64,000 nt of DNA from an uncultured Bacteroides sp. (GTDB lineage: Bacteria; Bacteroidota; Bacteroidia; Bacteroidales; Bacteroidaceae). The position numbers and the translations under genes were made by a program. The DNA lies in the NCBI RefSeq assembly GCF_963678845.1, contig NZ_OY787468.1:992001-1056000 (forward strand), given 5' to 3'. Below the pieces are notes generated by a model. That model saw nothing but the letters and a program-made list of their open reading frames with translations. It was not told the origin of the DNA and did no database searches. Shown one piece after another: positions 25,770 through 34,091 of this stretch (position 1 is its first letter; every line of letters starts with the position of its first letter).

Positions 25770-26308
25770 TTAAACGGGAAGAAGTATATAAGATAGGTCT
25801 TTTTAATAAACCTCACGGCATTCACGGTGAATTGTCGTTTACCTTTACGGACGATGCGTTCGATAGAGCGGAAGATTGTGACTATCTCATCTGTTTGCTT
25901 GATGGAATCTTTGTTCCGTTTTTCATTGATGAATACCGTTTCCGGTCGGACTCTACGGCTTTGGTTAAACTCGAAGGGATCGATTCTACCGAAAAGGCAC
26001 GCATGTTTACTAATGTAGAAGTCTATTTTCCTGTGAAATATGCAGAAGACTCTTCTCCGGAAGAGCTTTCCTGGGATTATTTTGTAGGATTTCAGGTAAA
26101 GGATAAACATCATGGTGATATAGGCACGGTGGTGGAAGTAGATCAATCGACCATTAACACGCTGTTTGTACTCGATAAGGGTGGTGAAGAACTACTTATT
26201 CCGGCGCAGGAAGAGTTTATTCTGAAAATGGATCACAAGAAAAGAACAATGACTGTTGATCTGCCCGAAGGACTGCTGTCGCTGGAAGATGTGGAAACGC
26301 TCGATTGA
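25766..26308 (+). CDS. rimM: ribosome maturation factor RimM
   Basis: Assists maturation of the 30S subunit head and binds ribosomal protein S19. At 180 aa it has the normal length. The N-terminal RimM domain begins YKIGLFNKPHGIHGELSF, and the PRC-barrel follows from about residue 100 (DYFVGFQVKDKHHGDIGTV, EELLIPAQEEFI). The start codon overlaps the murA stop by four bases, so translation is probably coupled. The ABC ATPase gene follows 20 bp later. Confidence 0.93.
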   Translation: MIKREEVYKIGLFNKPHGIHGELSFTFTDDAFDRAEDCDYLICLLDGIFVPFFIDEYRFRSDSTALVKLEGIDSTEKARMFTNVEVYFPVKYAEDSSPEELSWDYFVGFQVKDKHHGDIGTVVEVDQSTINTLFVLDKGGEELLIPAQEEFILKMDHKKRTMTVDLPEGLLSLEDVETLD

Positions 26309-26328
26309 TGGATTTTCCACCTTGAACC

Positions 26329-27333
26329 ATGCCTGATGCAATTATACAAACCCACGATTTAACCATAGGATATGTAACCCGAAAGGCAACTTATCCGGTT
26401 CAGATACGTCTTTCTCTGGAGGTGTTCCAGGGAGAAATGGTTTGCCTGATAGGGCCTAATGGTTGCGGTAAATCTACCCTTTTACGAACAATAGCCGGAC
26501 TTCAGCCTGCTCTTCGCGGAGAAGTTCGCATTGATAACCTTCCCTTAGGCAAACAATCCCTTTCAAACAAAGCACGGTTGCTCTCACTTGTATTGACTGA
26601 CCGTGTGGAAGTAAGCAATCTTACCGTTTTCAACCTTGTGGCACTGGGCAGGAATCCCTACACTGACTGGCTGGGAAAACTGACCGATCACGACAAAGAA
26701 CTGGTGCATGCAGCACTTTCGCAGGTACACCTAGAGGGATATGCCAATCGTTTTATCAATGAACTGTCTGATGGTGAGCGTCAGCGGGCCATGATAGCCA
26801 AGGCCCTGGTGCAGGACACACCGGTAATTCTGCTGGATGAGCCCACAGCCCATCTGGATATCAACAACAAAGTAGAGGTGATGATGCTTCTTCATGAACT
26901 TGCCCGGCGAACAAACAAAGCAATAGTACTTTCTACTCACGAACTAGACCTTGCTCTTCAAACGGCTGATAAGCTGTGGCTGATGACTCCAAAACACGGA
27001 ATTGCAGTAGGTACGCCCGAAGATCTGATTCTGACTAACCGTTTTCAGAAAGTCTTTGCGAATAACTCTTACCGTTTCGATTTGTCAACCGGTAATTTTA
27101 TGGTAAATCATGCTGAGACTCCGCGCCTTGTTTCGTTGAAAACTCTGGGCGCAGGAAACCGTACTTACTGGACTGAGCGTGCATTGGCAAGGAGTGGATA
27201 CCAAATCTCTCCCAATGCTCCTGCCATGATAACCGTGGATGAGGCTGCCGATTCGTGGCTGATCTCAGAAGATGGTAATGATATTGCCTGTTCTTCTCTT
27301 CAGGAACTGTTACTGCAACTGGAGTCATTTTGA
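26329..27333 (+). CDS. ABC transporter ATP-binding protein, FecE/BtuD type, with C-terminal extension
   Basis: Protein of 334 aa. Residues about 6-250 are an iron-siderophore/cobalamin type ABC ATPase: Walker A GPNGCGKSTLL, signature ELSDGERQRAMIAKAL, Walker B VILLDEPTAHLD and the switch His in VLSTHELDLAL. About 85 further residues follow (LVSLKTLGAGNRTYWTERAL onward), not part of the standard subunit, which is normally about 255 aa. No permease or binding protein is adjacent, so its membrane partners are elsewhere. Substrate (haem, siderophore or B12) is not deducible. It probably belongs to the murA-rimM transcript. Confidence 0.85.
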   Translation: MPDAIIQTHDLTIGYVTRKATYPVQIRLSLEVFQGEMVCLIGPNGCGKSTLLRTIAGLQPALRGEVRIDNLPLGKQSLSNKARLLSLVLTDRVEVSNLTVFNLVALGRNPYTDWLGKLTDHDKELVHAALSQVHLEGYANRFINELSDGERQRAMIAKALVQDTPVILLDEPTAHLDINNKVEVMMLLHELARRTNKAIVLSTHELDLALQTADKLWLMTPKHGIAVGTPEDLILTNRFQKVFANNSYRFDLSTGNFMVNHAETPRLVSLKTLGAGNRTYWTERALARSGYQISPNAPAMITVDEAADSWLISEDGNDIACSSLQELLLQLESF

Positions 27334-27442
27334 TTCCTTGCCTGTTCTGTGCCAATCACATCCGTTGTCTATTTCCTTCCACGCCCTTGTTAATCCATTT
27401 TCTCTAGGCACTTAAATGTATTTCCCGAATTATCTTTCAAAA

Positions 27443-27530
27443 AAGACCTACACTTTAATTAAAAATAGTGTAGGCTTAAATATTAATAAGGCTACTCTAT
27501 ATGTTAATTAGGTCTACACCTTTCTAAAAA
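27443..27530. repeat. four-unit 22-bp phased array (CCTACACT core)
   Basis: CTAC or its complement GTAG starts at 27448, 27470, 27492 and 27514, exactly 22 bp apart. Cores read GACCTACACT, AGTGTAGGCT (inverted copy), AGGCTACTCT and GGTCTACACC, separated by AT-only or AT-rich spacers. It lies in the 460-bp gap between the ABC ATPase and dxr genes, ahead of the dxr promoter. No protein-coding signal was seen in 27334-27635. Confidence 0.82.
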
Positions 27531-27635
27531 CATATAAAGGGACATTTCCTTAACTTCCGTCGGCATTTTCTCTCTATTTATCGTTTTTATCGTTAAAATG
27601 AATAAAGAAAGCTGTGCTACGTTCCGTTAATTTCT

Positions 27636-27643
27636 TACATTTG
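27636..27643 (+). promoter_or_regulatory. -7 promoter box of dxr
   Basis: TACATTTG matches TAnnTTTG and lies about 150 bp before the dxr ATG, implying a long leader of roughly 145 nt with no recognised riboswitch. Confidence 0.45.
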
Positions 27644-27793
27644 TGCTCTTTAAATCGCCAGCACGCGAATGAGAAATGCAAATACAAGCTGAATATCTTT
27701 TTTTGCTTTCTGGTGATGCTTAGAAATAACAAGAAAAAGAGCTTTGCCGGCCTTTTATGGAGGCAGAAAAATAGATTACTATTAAGAACAACA

Positions 27794-28954
27794 ATGAAGA
27801 AACAAATAGCGATATTGGGCTCCACAGGAAGTATTGGCACACAAGCGTTGCAGGTGATTGCCGAGCATTCTGATTTATATGAAGTATATGCACTTACAGC
27901 CAATAACCGCGTAGAATTACTTATAGAACAGGCAAGGCAGTTTATGCCCGAGGCTGTAGTGATAGGTAACGAAACAAAATATTCTCAACTAAAGGAAGCA
28001 CTGAGTGGCTTACCTATCAAGGTTTACGCCGGAGATGAGGCATTGGCACAGATAGTGGAAGCCGGTCCCATTGATGTGGTACTTACAGCAATGGTTGGCT
28101 TTGCCGGACTGAAACCTACCATTAATGCCATTCGTGCAAAGAAGAAGATTGCCCTGGCTAATAAGGAAACGCTTGTAGTGGCCGGTGAGTTGGTCAACGA
28201 ACTTGCGCAACAGTATGGTACGGCAATATTACCTGTCGATTCAGAACACTCGGCAGTATTTCAATGCTTGGTGGGAGAGGTAGGCAACAAAATAGAAAAA
28301 GTGATTCTTACAGCTTCAGGCGGCCCTTTCCGTACCTGTACAATGGAACAACTGAAGACTGTAACCAAGGTGCAGGCGCTTAAACATCCCAACTGGGACA
28401 TGGGTGCAAAGATCACTATTGACTCAGCGTCAATGATGAATAAAGGCTTTGAGGTGATTGAAGCTAAATGGTTGTTCGGGTTGAAACCGGAACAGGTTGA
28501 AGTAGTGGTTCATCCTCAGTCAATCATTCACTCCATGGTGCAGTTTGAAGATGGTGCAGTAAAAGCACAACTTGGTGTGCCGGATATGCGTGTGCCTATT
28601 CAGTATGCTTTGTCTTATCCGGATAGGCTTAGTTCTTCTTTCGACCGACTAGACTTCTCGAAATGTGGCAATCTCACATTTGAACAACCAGATATTAAAC
28701 GTTTTAGGAACCTGGCTTTGGCTTATGAAGCACTCCATCAGGCGGGTAACATGCCTTGTATTGTGAATGCTGCGAATGAAATTGCGGTTGCTGCTTTTCT
28801 GCGCAACAGAGTAAGTTTCTTAGGAATGAGTGATGTGATAGAAAAAGTAATGCAGACAGTGAGCTTCATAAAATCACCGATGTATGATGATTACGTGGCA
28901 ACCGACGCAGAGGCGCGGGAAGTTGCAAAAGAATTGATGAATTTTAAAATTTAA
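27794..28954 (+). CDS. dxr: 1-deoxy-D-xylulose 5-phosphate reductoisomerase
   Basis: Second step of the MEP isoprenoid pathway, making 2-C-methyl-D-erythritol 4-phosphate with NADPH. It is 386 aa from the ATG at 27794. The in-frame opening at 27614 would add 60 Lys/Phe-rich residues that are not part of the family and would cover the promoter. NADPH loop GSTGSIGTQAL lies at residues 7-17. Metal and substrate motifs LANKETLVVAG, PVDSEHSAVFQCL, ASGGPFRT and TIDSASMMNKGFEVIEA are all intact. rseP follows after 13 bp, as in many genomes. Confidence 0.96.
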   Translation: MKKQIAILGSTGSIGTQALQVIAEHSDLYEVYALTANNRVELLIEQARQFMPEAVVIGNETKYSQLKEALSGLPIKVYAGDEALAQIVEAGPIDVVLTAMVGFAGLKPTINAIRAKKKIALANKETLVVAGELVNELAQQYGTAILPVDSEHSAVFQCLVGEVGNKIEKVILTASGGPFRTCTMEQLKTVTKVQALKHPNWDMGAKITIDSASMMNKGFEVIEAKWLFGLKPEQVEVVVHPQSIIHSMVQFEDGAVKAQLGVPDMRVPIQYALSYPDRLSSSFDRLDFSKCGNLTFEQPDIKRFRNLALAYEALHQAGNMPCIVNAANEIAVAAFLRNRVSFLGMSDVIEKVMQTVSFIKSPMYDDYVATDAEAREVAKELMNFKI

Positions 28955-28967
28955 TAGATAATTATTG

Positions 28968-30320
28968 ATGGAAACATTTTTGATCCGTGCCCTGCAATTG
29001 ATAATGAGTTTATCGTTATTGGTTGTTATTCATGAAGGAGGGCACTTTCTTTTTGCCCGTCTCTTTAAAGTAAGAGTAGAAAAATTCTGTTTATTTTTCG
29101 ACCCTTGGTTTACACTTTTCAAGTTTAAGCCAAAGAACAGCGAAACTGAATATGGTATAGGATGGTTACCTCTGGGTGGCTATGTGAAGATATCCGGAAT
29201 GATAGATGAATCAATGGATAAGGAACAAATGGCACAGCCCGAACAACCTTGGGAGTTCCGTTCTAAACCAGCCGGTCAGCGATTGCTGATTATGGTAGCC
29301 GGAGTATTGTTCAACTTCCTTTTGGCATTGTTCATTTATTCCATGATTCTATTTACATGGGGTGATTCCTATATGCTTCCCAAAGATATGAAGATGGGTA
29401 TGCAGTTCAGCGAAGTAGCAAAACAAGTTGGCTTCCAGGATGGAGATATTCTTCTTAAAGCTGATGGAAAAGAACTGGGAAGCTATCCAAAGATGCATCG
29501 TCAGATTTATAATGCCAGCGAGGTAACTGTAGAACGTCAAGGCAAGGAAGCTATCGTGAAAATACCTAAAGATTTCATGAACCGGTTGATGGCTGCCAAT
29601 TCCTATTTGTCAGAATGCCGTATACCGTATGTTATCGACAGTGTGATACCTAATGGCGGACTTGCAAAAGCGGGAGTGCATAGAGGTGATAGTATAATTG
29701 CTCTTAATGGTGTTTCATTTGCTGCTTACAACGACTATATTCAAATGGTTGAGAAGCTGAAAGCCTCTGCGCCTAAGGACAGTGTTCAGGGAGCATCCCG
29801 TAAAGTGAGCATTGCTTATGTGAGAGCCGGGGTAACGGATACTATTGATGTTCAGCTTGATTCATTATATAAAGGTAATGCTTACGCGTATCTTCCCGAT
29901 CATTTTTATAAAGTGACTACAAAGGAATACGGATTCTTTGAATCTTTCCCTGCAGGTATTTCTCTAGGTGTGAATACGCTTAAAGGTTATGTAAGTGATA
30001 TGAAGTATGTATTCTCTAAAGAAGGTGCAAAAAGCTTAGGTGGATTTGGAACCATCGGAAGTATCTTCCCTGCACAGTGGGATTGGCATCGTTTCTGGGG
30101 AATGACAGCATTCCTTTCTATCATTCTTGCTTTCATGAATATTTTACCTATTCCGGCTTTGGATGGCGGACATGTGCTTTTCCTTCTTTATGAAATTGTA
30201 GCGCGTCGCAAACCAAGTGATAAGTTTATGGAATATGCTCAGATGACCGGTATGATTATACTTTTTGGTCTGTTGATATGGGCCAACTTTAATGATGTTC
30301 TGCGGTTCTTCTTTAAATAG
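28968..30320 (+). CDS. rseP: RIP metalloprotease RseP (site-2 protease)
   Basis: Membrane-embedded zinc protease that cleaves anti-sigma factors and remnant signal peptides within the membrane. It is 450 aa from the ATG at 28968; the TTG just before it is not needed. The first helix carries the active-site VVIHEGGHFLFAR (HExxH, His22 and His26). The C-terminal helix has NILPIPALDGGHVLFLLYE, which supplies the third metal ligand Asp. Between them lie periplasmic PDZ-like segments, one around IDSVIPNGGLAKAGVHRGDS. It is co-transcribed with dxr and is followed by a strong terminator at 30344. Confidence 0.95.
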   Translation: METFLIRALQLIMSLSLLVVIHEGGHFLFARLFKVRVEKFCLFFDPWFTLFKFKPKNSETEYGIGWLPLGGYVKISGMIDESMDKEQMAQPEQPWEFRSKPAGQRLLIMVAGVLFNFLLALFIYSMILFTWGDSYMLPKDMKMGMQFSEVAKQVGFQDGDILLKADGKELGSYPKMHRQIYNASEVTVERQGKEAIVKIPKDFMNRLMAANSYLSECRIPYVIDSVIPNGGLAKAGVHRGDSIIALNGVSFAAYNDYIQMVEKLKASAPKDSVQGASRKVSIAYVRAGVTDTIDVQLDSLYKGNAYAYLPDHFYKVTTKEYGFFESFPAGISLGVNTLKGYVSDMKYVFSKEGAKSLGGFGTIGSIFPAQWDWHRFWGMTAFLSIILAFMNILPIPALDGGHVLFLLYEIVARRKPSDKFMEYAQMTGMIILFGLLIWANFNDVLRFFFK

Positions 30321-30343
30321 ATAAACTCCTGATAGATAAAATT

Positions 30344-30386
30344 AAAAGCCGCTCAAAGGAATTAAATACTCCTTTGAGCGGCTTTT
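30344..30386. terminator. bidirectional intrinsic terminator
   Basis: A perfect 17-bp stem (AAAAGCCGCTCAAAGGA, 30344-30360, with complement 30370-30386) with a 9-nt loop lies between the convergent rseP and nrdG genes. It has T-rich sequence on the right and A-rich on the left. Confidence 0.85.
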
Positions 30387-30453
30387 GTTTATCTTTAAAA
30401 GACTCCCTTGTTAATAACTTTATTGCTGATACAGTTTAATCAAGCAATATGCA

Positions 30454-30999
30454 TCATTGAGATACTTTCGATTTGTGCTGCTTGCTTGTCATCCAAAGAA
30501 TGTTTTCAATAGCCTGCTCTTTATTTAATTGGTTCAAATGAATAATCCGTTGGTTGGCACTTCCCCGGAATTCCAGATAAGGAGAATATTCCGCTTGCAC
30601 GAATCGTCCGTCTACCAAGGTATCAATATAAGGAAGAGCGGCACTTAACTGAGAATCTGCAAGCAGTTCCTCGTATGTATATCCTGTGTAACACCAGATA
30701 TTCTGCCCGGTTTCCTCCTTAATTCGTCTGATAAAAGGCAAAAAAGCCTTTGGGTTATAAAAAGGATCACCGCCCGAGAAAGTAACGCCATCCAGTAAAG
30801 GATTGGCATTAATCTCCCGTATAATTCTGCTTATAGTTTCTTCCGTTAAAAGAGTACCTTGTACTGCATTCCATGTGCCCGGGTTCTGACATCCCTTGCA
30901 GTGATGACGACATCCAGCCAGATAGATGGAATAACGGATTCCTTCACCGTCCACAATTGTTTCGGGATAAGTAAATAACAGGTAAAGTTGTTCCGGCAT
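30454..30999 (-). CDS. nrdG: anaerobic ribonucleoside-triphosphate reductase activating protein
   Basis: Radical SAM enzyme that installs the glycyl radical in NrdD. At 181 aa it is slightly longer than the 155-aa E. coli protein. The iron-sulfur motif CRHHCKGC (Cys30, Cys34, Cys37) follows GIRYSIYLAG, and the SAM-contact FSGGDPFYNP is present near residue 75. It lies 153 bp downstream of nrdD on the same strand, so it is probably in the riboswitch-led transcript. Confidence 0.94.
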   Translation of the reverse strand: MPEQLYLLFTYPETIVDGEGIRYSIYLAGCRHHCKGCQNPGTWNAVQGTLLTEETISRIIREINANPLLDGVTFSGGDPFYNPKAFLPFIRRIKEETGQNIWCYTGYTYEELLADSQLSAALPYIDTLVDGRFVQAEYSPYLEFRGSANQRIIHLNQLNKEQAIENILWMTSKQHKSKVSQ

Positions 31000-31152
31000 T
31001 CTTATTTCTTGTTTTTATAAATGGAGAGTAGCAAAAAGTATGGCTCCCTCCATTTATTTGTATTTTATCGTAGACTGAAATTCAATAGTTTAATCTACAT
31101 GAACAGACTATTGAAAGTCCTTTTCTCTTCGCTCTTTTTTGTCAGAAAAAGA

Positions 31153-33540
31153 TTAGTGATGCTTCACCCTGTCTTTCTCTTCTGCACGCTTAGCCGAATT
31201 CCATGTGCTCAGATCTCCTGTAAGATATCCGGTGATTCTTCTCATTCTCATTATATTCTCACTCTGACACACCGGACACTTATCATAAATCACTCCTTTG
31301 TATCCGCAAGCATTGCAAGTATCTACAGGGTGATTAATTGAACCGTAACCAATGCCTTCATCGTGCATCACTTTTACAATCTTGGTTATTGCCTTTACAT
31401 TTTTTTGTGCTTCACCGTCCAGTTCCACGTAAGTAATGTGCCCTCCACGGGTAATGGCATGAAAAGGAGCTTCCTTTTTAATTTTCTCCACAATGCTGAT
31501 AGACTCTTTTACATCAATATGGAAAGAGTTTACATAATAATCCTTGTCTGTTACTCCAGCTATCTTTCCGAATTTCCTACGGTCCATGCGGGTAAATCTT
31601 CCCGATAGGCCTTCTGCCGGAGTGGCAAGCACGGAATAATTCAGATTATATTTGGTCTTATATTCGTCTGCTACTTTATTCATTTCCTGAATGGTTTCAT
31701 AAAGAGTATTCCATGCTTTTGAACTGTGAGCATGTCCTTCTCCGTAGAGAGCCATCATTGCATTGTGTCCCCCAATAAAGCCAATGCCCAGTGTTCCGCT
31801 GCGGAGTACATCGCCCACCTCTTCGTTTGGATTAAGATCTCCACCGCCTTTCCACACATCATTCCCCATCATGAAAGGGAACTGACGCGCAAGAGCTGTG
31901 CGCTGATACTGATAACGGGTATAAAGTTGATCGGCAATGAGTTCCGACATGCTGCGAACCGACTTGAGGAACAGTTCTTTCTCTTTCATCTCCAGAGCAT
32001 CCTTGTTGGACGTTCCCACCATATTTTCTGCTTCAATCTTTGCTTCAATGGCAAGACGCGGTAAGTTCAGCGTGGTGAAAGAGAGGTTTCCTCGTCCCAA
32101 AGACGATTTCTCACCGGCTACATTCTCGAATACACGTGTGCGGCATCCCATTGTGGCTAGTTCATATCTATAACGTTGCGGATCGTTTGCTTTCCACAGG
32201 TCATTTGTATTATATGGAGTATCCAAAAACATGAAGTTTGGGAAAAGAGCTTTCGAGGTTGTGCGGCAAGCTTTCAGGAATAAGTCAAAGTTAGGTGTGC
32301 TGAATCTGACTTTTCCATTCATGGCAGCATCAAAATCTACCATTGCTTTCTGATAATCTTCCTCGGAATAAGACACACCATCCTTTATTTTAAAGATCTG
32401 GATAGGAAATACCGGAACTTCCCCACGGCTTCCCAGTCCTTCCATAGTGGCGGTAAGCAACTCTTCTATCACCAGTCGTCCTTCTGCTGATGTATCTGTT
32501 CCGTAATTGATAGAGCTAAAAACCACTTGATTACCTCCTCGAGAGTGCATGGTGTTCAGGTTATGGATAAATCCTTCCATTGCCTGGTGAGTATCTTTTC
32601 TGGTAGAAGAAAATGCTTTCTCAATAATCCGGTTGAGTGCTTCTTTTTCGAGGGATACTTGCAGGGCTGTCAGAGCCATGCAAAGTGTGCCTCGTTCCAG
32701 TTCGCTTGTTTTGATGGAAGAAATATGTTCTTTAATGAGTGCTTTCAGTGATTTCTCGTCAACAATATTACCCTTCATGGAAAAGTAGAATCCTAAAAGA
32801 GAGGCAAAATGTTTTTGAAAAGATTTCAATACGCCCTTAGCCATGAAGAAGTCGAATGCCGGAATTGACTGTCCGCCGTGTTGTTCATTTTGGTTTGTCT
32901 GGAATATAATGGTAGCCAGTGTTGCATAACTCTGAATGGACTGAGGTGTGCGTATGCTTCCATTCTTGGTACGGAATCCACGTTCAAAGAGATCATCCAT
33001 ATCGTACTGAATACAGGTGGTAGTCTTTGTAGGATAGTAATCCAAGTCATGAATATGAATATCTCCCAGCTGGTGAGCCATGGCAAATTTCTTTGGGAGC
33101 AGATATTTATATGTATAGTCTTTTGTGACTTCTGAAGCAAAAGTCATCATCTGTCCTGCCGGAGTGTGGCTCGACATGTTGGCATTACTTAGATTTACAT
33201 CATTTTTGTCTATGGCAACAATACCATCCATGATGTGTTTAATCTGAGTTTTCTTATCGCGTTCGGTATTTCTCCACTCACGGTAAATAATGTATTTTTT
33301 AGCCACCTCTGGTTGAACCTTCATTAATTCCTTTTCAACCAGGTCCTGAATCTGTTCTACCGAAATAGTAGGAGTGGTAAAGTTTCCAATTACACGCATC
33401 GTGATATCAGCTATCGACTTATCTTCGCCCGTGATACCTGTTGCATCGAATGCTTTAGTTACTGCATTCTTGATTTTACTGATGGAGAAATCTTCTTTTT
33501 TTCCATCTCTCTTGATAATACAAATCTCAGCGTAGTTCAT
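31153..33540 (-). CDS. nrdD: anaerobic (class III) ribonucleoside-triphosphate reductase
   Basis: Oxygen-sensitive glycyl-radical enzyme reducing ribonucleotides to deoxyribonucleotides. It has 795 aa. An N-terminal ATP-cone (IIKRDGKKEDFSISKIKNAV) gives allosteric control. The catalytic barrel includes the NSFHIDVKE and RITRGGHITYVE-type segments. Near the C-terminus four Cys in CNACGYKG and CPVCQSEN form the zinc site, and the glycyl radical is expected at Gly771 in RRITGYLTG. A cobalamin riboswitch on the same strand lies about 190 bp upstream of the start, so B12 status should control this B12-independent enzyme. Confidence 0.95.
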   Translation of the reverse strand: MNYAEICIIKRDGKKEDFSISKIKNAVTKAFDATGITGEDKSIADITMRVIGNFTTPTISVEQIQDLVEKELMKVQPEVAKKYIIYREWRNTERDKKTQIKHIMDGIVAIDKNDVNLSNANMSSHTPAGQMMTFASEVTKDYTYKYLLPKKFAMAHQLGDIHIHDLDYYPTKTTTCIQYDMDDLFERGFRTKNGSIRTPQSIQSYATLATIIFQTNQNEQHGGQSIPAFDFFMAKGVLKSFQKHFASLLGFYFSMKGNIVDEKSLKALIKEHISSIKTSELERGTLCMALTALQVSLEKEALNRIIEKAFSSTRKDTHQAMEGFIHNLNTMHSRGGNQVVFSSINYGTDTSAEGRLVIEELLTATMEGLGSRGEVPVFPIQIFKIKDGVSYSEEDYQKAMVDFDAAMNGKVRFSTPNFDLFLKACRTTSKALFPNFMFLDTPYNTNDLWKANDPQRYRYELATMGCRTRVFENVAGEKSSLGRGNLSFTTLNLPRLAIEAKIEAENMVGTSNKDALEMKEKELFLKSVRSMSELIADQLYTRYQYQRTALARQFPFMMGNDVWKGGGDLNPNEEVGDVLRSGTLGIGFIGGHNAMMALYGEGHAHSSKAWNTLYETIQEMNKVADEYKTKYNLNYSVLATPAEGLSGRFTRMDRRKFGKIAGVTDKDYYVNSFHIDVKESISIVEKIKKEAPFHAITRGGHITYVELDGEAQKNVKAITKIVKVMHDEGIGYGSINHPVDTCNACGYKGVIYDKCPVCQSENIMRMRRITGYLTGDLSTWNSAKRAEEKDRVKHH

Positions 33541-33614
33541 TGTTCTTTTCTCTTTTGTAAAACTTTTATTGCTAATAAGTTGTCACATTAGAAAATCTTG
33601 CAGGGGAAGGAGGG

Positions 33615-33683
33615 AAGAGAATAGGCCGGTAAAAGATCGTCGCCAAAAGATTGCTAGATCTTGGCGGATTCCTATATTCTCTT
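33615..33683 (-). promoter_or_regulatory. long imperfect hairpin in the nrdD leader
   Basis: AAGAGAATAGG (33615-33625) can pair with CCTATATTCTCTT (33671-33683), with an inner CGCCAA/TTGGCG stem (33641-33646 with 33661-33666). It lies between the riboswitch and the nrdD start. It may be part of the expression platform or a separate leader structure; there is no terminal T-run on the coding strand. Confidence 0.5.
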
Positions 33684-33726
33684 GCTTTAACTCCCGAAAG
33701 CATTAGATATTCTATATGTGTAATTC

Positions 33727-33883
33727 TGGCAGGTCTTCTGACTTATCTCTCCCTTAAAGTGCCTTCCCACAAATAATTGCAGTGGCTTGTTACTTAAGTT
33801 CTTCGAGAATCACAGCAGCGGGTACTGTTACCGGATTTCACGGTATTCCCTTTTCTCCAAAAGCATAGCTTCATTACCAAAAC
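33727..33883 (-). promoter_or_regulatory. cobalamin (adenosylcobalamin) riboswitch upstream of nrdD
   Basis: Read on the coding strand, the landmarks appear in order: AAAAGGGAATACCGTGAAAT, ACAGTACCCGCTGCTGTG, AGCCACTG, TGTGGGAAGGC, and TCAGAAGACCTGCC near 33728-33742. The order and the last motif match the copy at 19177-19347. The arrangement predicts B12-controlled expression of nrdDG. Confidence 0.95.
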
Positions 33884-33888
33884 TGACA

Positions 33889-33896
33889 CAAAGATA
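33889..33896 (-). promoter_or_regulatory. -7 promoter box ahead of the nrdD riboswitch
   Basis: CAAAGATA reads TATCTTTG on the coding strand, immediately upstream of the aptamer, the same spacing as at the first riboswitch. Confidence 0.5.
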
Positions 33897-34030
33897 ATGG
33901 ATAATCTTATATGTTGTTTCGCTTAGGTGTGTTAAATATAAAAGTTTTGGATAACTTTTTTTTATTTCTATTCTGAAAAGTTTACCACTTTGGATAACTT
34001 TTGGTTCATTATGAGTTGGTTAAATGATAA

Positions 34031-34070
34031 AAAAAAAGACCGCTCAGCATTTATACGTTGAACGGTCTTT
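34031..34070 (-). terminator. intrinsic terminator of the amino acid permease gene
   Basis: AAAGACCG (34035-34042) pairs with CGGTCTTT (34063-34070), with a partly paired inner stem. On the minus strand the hairpin is followed by a run of at least seven T. It lies 21 bp beyond the permease stop. Confidence 0.85.
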
Positions 34071-34091
34071 CTGCAAATATAAAAAAGTGCT

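Noticed and set aside
27614..27793. 60-residue N-terminal extension of dxr
   Set aside because: The extra residues are not in the family, and a -7 promoter box lies inside the stretch.
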